This document shows positions 57,501-64,000 of a stretch of DNA of 64,000 nt, piece after piece (positions within the stretch are counted from its first letter, which is position 1; each line of letters starts with the position of its first letter). Location: contig LS997565.1 of NCBI GenBank assembly GCA_000469685.2, positions 42,802,666-42,866,665 of the forward strand. Direction: 5' to 3'. The translations under genes and the position numbers were made by a program. The stretch comes from Haemonchus contortus. Lineage: Eukaryota > Nematoda > Chromadorea > Rhabditida > Trichostrongylidae. Below the pieces are notes generated by a model. It was not told the origin of the DNA. It saw only the letters and a program-made list of their open reading frames with translations, and ran no database searches.

Positions 57501-60122
57501 GATAGTTTCAGTATTAAGCAAATTAGTTGTGATATTCACAATGGCTTTCTCTACTTGTAGCACTGAAAATCATCTGATGAGGCAGGACTTCTGTGTTTAT
57601 TGGCAGATGCTTCCGACTATGGGCATGCTATTCTCTTCTATACTGCTTCTCAATGTAGCTGTCGACCGATTACTATCTACGCAGAAATTTTAGTATGAAG
57701 ATTGATTTTACAAAATTATACTACCCAGTGAATAGAAGAAATCGTTTTTAGCGTTTTTAGGAATACGAGGTTAAATATTATTTTCTCCGAGTAAATAATG
57801 AACATTTTAGCAGCTCTCTAATCAGAAGGCGGTACACTCTCTATATTTCCATCCACATTGCTGTTGGATTAGTTTTTTCTTTGAGTATGGAGACATGGAT
57901 ATTTTTCAGTCGCACATCAGAGATGTAAGTTTTAAGCGGAAAAAAACTGAAAAATTACTTTATTAAATGGTGAGCCTTTCCACAAAGATCGCGAAACCCT
58001 GAAATAAGTTTCTGGATTACGGCGAGTCATGGACAAGAAGCTTAGCTTGGTGTGGCGTTCGAAACCATACTTGTGTTGTTCGCGCTTGTTGCCTCTTAAC
58101 CCACTAGGCCGCTTCTCTACGCCAACTTATTTGATCAGTGATCCTTCATTGAGGGTAAAGATGACAAGAAGCTCGAAGAATCCTAGAAATACACATCAGG
58201 TCAGATCACACAGGACAGGTCAAAATAGCCCACCACTACTTCATTATTGGCTCACTGGTGCCAGTTTTTTGCAAAAGGGAAAACTTTACATTAGGCGGCT
58301 ACTTTATGTCATAGTTTAAACGCATGAAACATTCTTACTGCACATAGTCCTTACCGTAACGGTCGCGTCCGTCTGTCACAGAATTGGTGTTGTCTTAAGA
58401 AGCACCCGGAGATCTCGGGTCAAACTCGGGATGTATCGGGCATAGGGCAAGATCAACAATAAGTGTAAGCTCGGCGGAACTCCATCAATAGAGGCCCGGG
58501 ACACGTATCGAAGTAAGCGATGCCGAGGGCAAGACTTTGTGACTTGGTTTCATTACAACATTTTAACGTAGGGGAAGAGCGGAAGGTACGGACGTGCTTA
58601 GTGGTGACAGGAACTATGATTTGCATCCGCATTTCTATTCATAAACACCATGTAAATCGAAAAAAGTGGTATTGGAAGGCAAGCTAATCGAGCCTCCATA
58701 GGAGGCAGGGCTGAGTCAAGAGGTTACAGAGTCAAAGTCGTTTGGAAGAAAATCCAGCACCAGTAGAGATAGGGTATACTTTATTGTGGATGGTATAACC
58801 TACACCGAAAAGCATGAAACAAAGCCAACAGAGCCAACAAAGCCTGAAAATGACCAGACGTGAGCACTGGCTCAGCCAATGAAAGGAATGAGAACCGCGG
58901 TGGGTGGAGGTACTTAGTGGTCTCTGCTTGCTGTATTAATTCATAGCTCGATCCTTCCACAGCCTGTAGGCCCATCCCTAGAAGGGTGTAGCTCAGACTG
59001 AAAAATTCATGATCATGTTCTATCCGTTTTTGGTTGTGATGCACTTAGCGGGAGTGGCCCGAATGGTGCACCATAAATCATCACGGCTCTGAATAGCAGT
59101 CGGAACAAGGTAGACCCAATAAGCGTGTTGATAACAACGAAGATATTCACCAATTGTTGTATGTTTGCGAGGAGAAATAATGATTTTGCAGATATGTGGT
59201 ATGTATGATAACGGCACCACTCAGTGATATGATTCTGACTGTCTTCATCAACGTTATAGCTGCAGTTAATATTTGTATACTTGCCTGCTATTTAGTGCTA
59301 ATATTTTTGCTAAGGAGAGCGCAACTGAGTAAGTTTGTAGATTGAATTCTATGCAAGTTCCATTCACAACCTGGTCAAAAAGTAGTTTTGTTGAGTTCGA
59401 GGGCTACACAAGAAGGTAAAAGTGTAGCTCTTCATATAAATTGATATGACAGATCTTCAATTTTCGAGCTCTCCACCTGTTTTTCTGGTTTACTTTAATC
59501 ATCCGCAAGTTTAAGGTCAAGACAGTTCAAAGCAAATCCATCGTTCGCTCTTGGTCATAAGCTTAACAACAGTATTTGGCTGGTTTGGCCCGATGATGTT
59601 TGCTATGGTCGACTTTGTATTCAGTCTGGATATTGAAAAATCGGATAAATTGCATTCCGACCTTTTTGCTGGGCTTTTCATAAACTTCGCATGTGCAACG
59701 AATTTTTTCGTCTATTACTCTATCAGGTGGGCCGTTCCTATTCAACATTTCAGAATTGAGTTTGTGAATTACTTCTACTGCGTTTGGCTCTTTTGAAAGT
59801 CCCATTCACACAAAAACGCAAGGAATTATCTGGGCATAGCGTTCTCATGAAGAAAACCTGCTCATAAAGGCCTCATGGGAATGAAGTCTTGATGTGGATG
59901 ATAGCGATTGGGAATCACGTACTTCAGACGTCTTCAAACAGCGATTCTCTCACTACATTCTTGAGTTCACGAAAATGATATAGTTACACATACATGGCAA
60001 TTTTCAGTACGATGTATCGCCGTGCATTCGACGAATACCTATTTATTGGATTTTTCAAAAAAGCGTTGGATTTCGAACGCTATTCTACCAGCCACGCATG
60101 GGCTTCAACTCGTCGAGTCTGA
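51591..60122 (+). CDS. Srsx-like chemoreceptor gene F (intact)
   Basis: Seven intact exons: 51,591-51,697; 51,795-51,893; 57,561-57,692; 57,811-57,924; 59,192-59,328; 59,516-59,726; 60,008-60,122, total 915 nt and 304 residues. Exon 1 starts MHPGTLPVFYQFYYIVIPTI. DRL is at residues 104-106 after TM3. TM5 is near ILACYLVLIFLLRR (about 181-193), TM6 near VVFGWF-type text, and NFFVYYSIR (258-266) leads into YRRAFDEYL, the Srsx end motif. The tail ends HAWASTRRV. Predicted role: chemosensory GPCR of ciliated neurons (family knowledge; ligand unknown). Intron 2 is 5.7 kb because of nested transposons, while intron 1 is only 97 bp. It is the best reference copy for judging the others. Confidence 0.92.
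52935..54334 (+). mobile_element. Penelope-like retroelement remnant
   Basis: Plus-strand pieces in order: RT part with ARGLAME-like TRGLAMEQRLTPVLA (about 53,070), RT active site YIDDCFAVCVTQEE (about 53,180), then a long open part 53,323-53,760 (KWYTKPSNKNIIAHSHSA, FISDEVSASIRKCLERSGL), then NCVVCPAGREGDY and a GIY-YIG endonuclease across two frames (GVVHRISC...CGDEY, then ETARSLHVRVKEHIDG). RT plus C-terminal GIY-YIG is the Penelope-like architecture. It splits the palindromic MITE of intron 2, whose halves lie at 52,865-52,934 and 54,335-54,412. 5' truncated and frameshifted. Confidence 0.82.
54533..55402. repeat. Fold-back element with SINE-like arms
   Basis: Two arms of about 370 bp (54,533-54,903 and 55,035-55,402) are inverted copies; the ends are CAAGGGAAGGATCCC and its complement. 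TCA on each side is a possible 3-bp target duplication. Each arm contains a tRNA-like head: in the reversed right arm GGCTTGGTATAGAGGTAGAC (A box) and AAGGTTCGGGTTTGATG (B box). The unpaired centre is about 130 bp. No protein. Confidence 0.8.
55421..55946. mobile_element. Tc1-like MITE
   Basis: 526 bp with inverted ends CAGTAGCGCTCAAAAGTCTT and (reversed right) CAGTAGCGCTCAAAAGTGTT, each about 30 bp. TA on both sides (55,419-55,420 and 55,947-55,948). No convincing transposase inside. Confidence 0.88.
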
Positions 60123-60537
60123 AGCATTCTAGCAGAGCATCGTCTGCACTACCGCTTTTGATATTTGACACTCTAGAGATTGTCTTGGGCATACAGAAAA
60201 ATATTGGAGAAAGGCAGTCGTGAAGTGAAATATAGTGTGAAGAAATTGTACATAATAGGAGCTCACCCAGCGACCTCTCCTGGTCTCCTTCTCGGTCCTT
60301 ATTTTTTATGATTGTTATGTAAGTCGTGAAGTATATATTAAGTTGGAAGACAAGTCCTTCAACACTTTGGGCGAGTTTGAATTTTATATTTCTTTATTAA
60401 ACGAAACCTTCAATCTACAGCATAATCACCATTATTATCTAGGACACTCTTCCGGGCAGCCTCTCGATTCCTCTCTTCCGAAATTCCGGCGGCCGCAACG
60501 AAAAAAGTGTTCGTCCACAATCATCCACAAGTTTAAG

Positions 60538-60650
60538 GTCAAGAGAATTCAAAGCAAATTTATCGTTTGCTCTTGTTCATAAGCTCAACAAAAGTATCTC
60601 GCTGGTTTGGCCCGATGATGTTTGCTGTGGTCGACATTGTATTCAGTCTA
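60538..60650 (+). pseudogene. Partial TM6 exon of a lost receptor copy
   Basis: In frame and close to gene F exon 6, from the splice acceptor (TTTAAG/GTCAAGAG) through PMMFAVVDIVFSL. It stops abruptly where a mariner relic begins. Its missing second half has a decayed match near 61,730-61,790 (FLNFAR...NFFVWYFTK) and the last exon a match near 62,056-62,092 (CRAFDEY-type in a shifted frame). Confidence 0.75.
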
Positions 60651-61010
60651 AACCCTAAACTCCCGCAGTACGTTGGCCAATTTTTGGAAGGCATAGACTG
60701 TGGCCGTCACTGTAACGCCACTATTTAGTATACCCCAGTAGATCATTCCACCGCAGTCCCACCAGCAACACAATAAAACCTACTTCTCATGAAGGTCTGC
60801 TTTAGGCTCCGTAGGTGGCTTTTCTCCTCGCGCAACCCAGTGGCGCTCACGTGTATGGTTCACGTAAAGCACCCAGCTCTCATCTACGTCACTATGTCTC
60901 GTCTTTTCATTAGGGACGAAGCAGAAGTTATTCAGCCACATGCATCCTGTTCGTCTCGTCAGATAGGCGTAGTTCATGGTCAGACAGACGTAGTTCATGA
61001 GAAAACTTTT
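60651..61010 (-). pseudogene. Mariner transposase fragment
   Basis: The minus frame 60,998-60,780 contains DESWVLYVNHTRERHWVARG and EKPPTEPKADLHEK, the block around the first catalytic Asp of a mariner transposase. It continues in other frames toward 60,655 with WWDCGGMIYWGIL. It interrupts the partial receptor exon at 60,650. No inverted ends could be fixed. A longer plus frame over the same DNA (60,789-61,232) is a shadow. Confidence 0.75.
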
Positions 61011-61389
61011 CGCGAGCCCTTTTATATTTATTTTCGAAATCCTTCAGGAACACTCTACAGCAATCAGGCGCGAAAACATTTGAAAAGGGCTTTGGTTTTT
61101 TCCTGGAGGAACATGTTCAGTGTTGCAGGACTTATCTTCCAACCATACATATATGCATGTGCTACTGTCCTACAGAAGCACCCGCTATGCTACATCATCA
61201 GTTGGACCGCGCCATCTTATAATTTGTTATAGAATACGAAGCGAATGCAGAAATCCCGCGCCTAGACGGCTTCTTTTTAGATGTGATATAATAGATTAAT
61301 AGATCATAATAGATTAATGTGAGTGAATAAAGTTTCCAAGAACTCGCTGTTATTTGCTGTAATTTTATGCTGTTGAGATGAGGAGTTTA

Positions 61390-61715
61390 TCTGACTGTAT
61401 GATGTTGTTACATATCTGTGCCGCATACTTCTGCATGGAATCAGTTCTGGATTGTTATTATGAAACGCTTAGAACTATCAACTATCATAGTCTTTGTTGT
61501 ATGTTATATCACTAATTTAGTTATTATTGCTAAAGATTTAAAGGGACGGAATGGTCTACTGACAAGGGGCGCACTATCAGACACGCATAACTACTCCAAA
61601 ACCGAAACCGATAGATATCCGCGTATGATATTTCATCCCTTTGGAGCCGTCTAGGAAGATAAGAGCTCTGATTTGTACTTTAGCTGGTCAGTGCAAGTCA
61701 TTATTAGCGATAGTT
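61390..61715 (+). repeat. Duplicated intergenic block III with SINE copy 9
   Basis: Matches blocks I and II: GTGCCGCATACTTCTGCATG, TATCACTAATTTAGTTATTA, then the SINE part GGTCTACTGACAAGGGGCGC, ACGCATAACTA, TATCCGC. Strongly decayed and truncated; it supports the idea that receptor copies were duplicated together with their 3' flank. Confidence 0.6.
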
Positions 61716-62849
61716 TTCGGACTTTTTCTGAACTTTGCACGCGTGGTAAATTTTTTTGTCTGGTATTTTACTAAGTACCTAGCTTCTGTCATTTAATCTA
61801 GGTTTACTTTTATAAACTACTTTATGGCTTTAGACCTTCTTCTGATGCCCTTTTTATGCTGATTCCGAAGAATGGAGGATTTACAATTGTAGCTTCCCGA
61901 AATGAAAAAATGTTTAAAAAAATGGGGCAGTGCTTTATGCAAAATGCTTCGGAGTGTGGGAAAAAACCGGAAACGCCTACAATATCTAAAAAAATCTCTT
62001 GCTAATTGCCTCTTTGTCTATAATCGATGTTACATTTGTAAATACTTGCAGTAGAATTTATTGCCGTGCATTCGACGAGTACTTCCTCTAAAAAGGTATG
62101 GGCAGCAACCTGTCCACTGTAGTGCATTTTGGCAAACAATGCCGCTGAGAAAATTAATAGATTCGGAGGAAACGCGTTTTAGCAATAAGAGGATTGAGAA
62201 GGGAAATGGAAGAGGTCTAGTTAGTGCAAGGAATAAAGAGCTCGGTGCCCGTAAAGCACAGATATGGGGCCGATCATACTTGTGAAAATAAAAGGATTGC
62301 TGAAAAAGGAAAGTTGAACTTCTCCACGGTGCATCATCAGTTGCAAGCATTATGGTTTTTAAACTGAATACAAATAAAATGCGAGGGTTACTGAAAAACA
62401 AGGAGCTGTCGGGTAATTTTTGTCAGTCACAATGGGTAAATTGAAGTAATCGAACAAACATCATCCAAAAATCGTCATAAATCGCGTTTTCGTTGTGTTC
62501 GGTGTGATTCTGATGTCCATTCTAGTATCTGGCGTTATTTCGTGGTATTTGGTGGGTTCGATCAATTGGCTAAAGAAGTCAAATCTTTAATGATTTCCCT
62601 TTTGCGGTTGTCAGACAGAAATGGAAGAAAGCAGAACTGACTAACCTTAAAAAACATAAACAATTCAATTCTGATTATTATTTTCTTCCTACTACCCTGA
62701 TAATTGCTACTGTCTACTTTACCATCACCTTCTCGTTTTCGGAATCACCAGTCCTAGTAATCAGTTGTTTCGCTTGCAAAGAAAACAGTTCGAGAAGCTC
62801 TAATCAAAGTTTCAACCTTTCGAACGAACGAAAACAGGATTACCCAAGA

Positions 62850-63165
62850 ATATCACCGAATATTCTATCCTTTTCCCATCAAGTTTTCTTTCTGGTTATA
62901 CCTACTGTGAGTTTGATTGGGAACTCGGCTATTCTGTACGTAACAGTACGTTCAAAGTACGTTTCCATCCAAGTTTTTACTATTTTTCTTGATAAAGCTT
63001 TTTGAAATCAAACAATTCATCCTCATAGATGCACTACACTTCACTTGTGAATTTAATTCTCGCTTCTGAAGGTTGCTGCGAAACCCTTGCAACGTACTCA
63101 TTGGATTAGTATATTCGGGCGAACTTGTGCATACGTTTGGGCAGTATGTTATGGTTGTAGGCTAT
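62850..63165 (+). pseudogene. Start of Srsx-like receptor copy G (exons 1-2)
   Basis: Exon 1 (62,850-62,956) is open through TM1 (SPNILSFSHQVFFLVIPTV, SLIGNSAILYVTVRSK) and closest to gene E. The codon that is ATG in E is ATA here, with no other in-frame ATG nearby. Exon 2 (63,072 to about 63,165) keeps LLRNPCNVLIGLVYSGELVH. Its 3' end runs into SINE-like sequence without the usual donor. No exon 3 is seen before the window ends. Probably a dead copy, or a gene with another start and a more distant continuation. Confidence 0.65.
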
Positions 63166-63375
63166 GGTCAAGGCTAACCACACCTGTCATCCGTCCTGGG
63201 TCGGCTAATCGCTACAAGTCTATACTGAGAGCATATAAGCACTGTCGTGTACATAGGCTAACCACCACAATCATTGTAAAGCCCATACAGGCTTTCAGAC
63301 CACCATTACGATTCTAAATGAAACTTGAATGTTGGGAAGCACCCCAAAAACGGAATTGATCAATGCAAAAGACTT
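63130..63375 (+). repeat. Diverged SINE copy 10 after exon 2 of copy G
   Basis: CCACAATCATTGTAAAGCCC, CCATTACGATTCTAAATGAA and CGGAATTGATCAATGCAAAA match the 3' half of the SINE family and are followed by GACTTTATC as in gene C. The head is not recognisable. Confidence 0.55.
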
Positions 63376-64000
63376 TATCTATAATATTCACTTAAGATGG
63401 AATATCAACATCAAATCACCGTCTATTCACTTAAGTGTCAGAGGATGTAAAGAGAAGCACGTGGGGTAAATCGTAAGACCTTTGAAGATCCGCTTGGACG
63501 AACTCCACATACTCTGCACTGAATTGAATGGAGCTGAAGAGCTTTGGCTACCCCGATGCCTAGCCACACAGTACTTTTTCGGGTGTGGTGCAGTAGGCAC
63601 GGAACTGTCGCGTCGCGGCGAAAAAGGCGCCGCGCGCAAAGGAATGTAGCAGAATGCAGCAGCAAGTAAGAAATACAGGAACAAAATAACCAAAATTAGA
63701 ATCGTGCCAAAAATAATAATGACACATCGATTATGCTGTATGAAGAACGCTAGAATTGTAATAACGAGGTAAATAGTCCGCGACTGCCGCGCGCGCGGCG
63801 AATCGATTACACAAAACCGTTCCTACTGCCCGTCTCCCTACTTTTTCTAGGCACCCTTAACTTCAAGAAAGAAAAATCTTCAATTTTTGATCTAAGAGTT
63901 TCACGTAGAAAGTACCACCCCAGGAAGGGAGAATGAACGAGGCATGGGACATACCACCTTCCCTTCAGAATACGAACGGTGTCCCTAAAGAAAAAAAAAG
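63376..64000. other. Window end, no gene recognised
   Basis: Overlapping minus frames at 63,427-63,693 have no recognisable domain. A GC-rich CGCGCGCG-type spot lies at about 63,790. Confidence 0.5.

Noticed and set aside
60789..61232. Plus-strand open frame of 147 codons
   Set aside because: The opposite strand over 60,780-60,998 is a recognisable mariner transposase fragment; this frame is its shadow and has no domain of its own.
1..64000. Bacterial or phage system (operons, CRISPR, toxin-antitoxin)
   Set aside because: Spliced receptor genes, SINEs and non-LTR elements show eukaryotic DNA; no repeat-spacer array or compact gene order exists.

Overview
This is eukaryotic, A+T-rich, intron-rich DNA. 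Introns are GT-AG with the TTTTCAG acceptor typical of nematodes. The recurring gene is a seven-transmembrane chemoreceptor of the nematode Srsx class (DRL after TM3, and an NFFVYY..RS..YRRAF end after TM7). Together with the mariner, Tc1/maT, CR1-type LINE, RTE and Penelope-like relics, this points to a clade V nematode, most likely a strongylid such as a hookworm. The species is inferred, not proven. There is no operon, tRNA gene, rRNA gene or CRISPR array.

The window is a receptor cluster grown by tandem and inverted duplication. Left part: an intergenic block (1-2,762, with a full-length mariner), then a 1.08 kb inverted repeat carrying receptor exons (2,764-5,327), a half receptor on the minus strand (7,993-9,167), and a seven-exon minus-strand receptor broken in every exon (about 12,990-16,901). 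Right part, plus strand: gene C (21,791-26,915), its tandem copy D (30,057-34,402, one frameshift), gene E (38,305-47,199, intact, with a LINE antisense in intron 4), gene F (51,591-60,122, intact, with nested transposons in intron 2), scattered remnants (60.5-62.1 kb), and the start of a further copy G (62,850-63,165).

All copies share one gene plan: seven exons with intron phases 2-2-2-2-1-2 and exons of about 107, 99, 132, 114, 137, 202/211 and 115 nt. One exon carries each of TM1 to TM5, a long exon carries TM6-TM7, and a short last exon carries the cytoplasmic tail. The products should be about 300-residue sensory GPCRs in ciliated neurons. C, D, F and the minus-strand copy B share an upstream block that may hold the promoter; E and G share a different upstream region.

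Much of the remaining sequence is transposon-derived: at least seven mariner/Tc1/maT elements with readable inverted ends and TA target duplications, a tRNA-derived SINE family of about ten copies, two fold-back elements, a Penelope-like relic with RT and GIY-YIG parts, and palindromic MITEs in intron 2. Comparing paralogs gives filled and empty sites for several insertions. Points most worth following: the receptor-exon palindrome as a possible hairpin-RNA source, the insertion-only pattern of frameshifts, and the fold-back element built from SINE-like arms.
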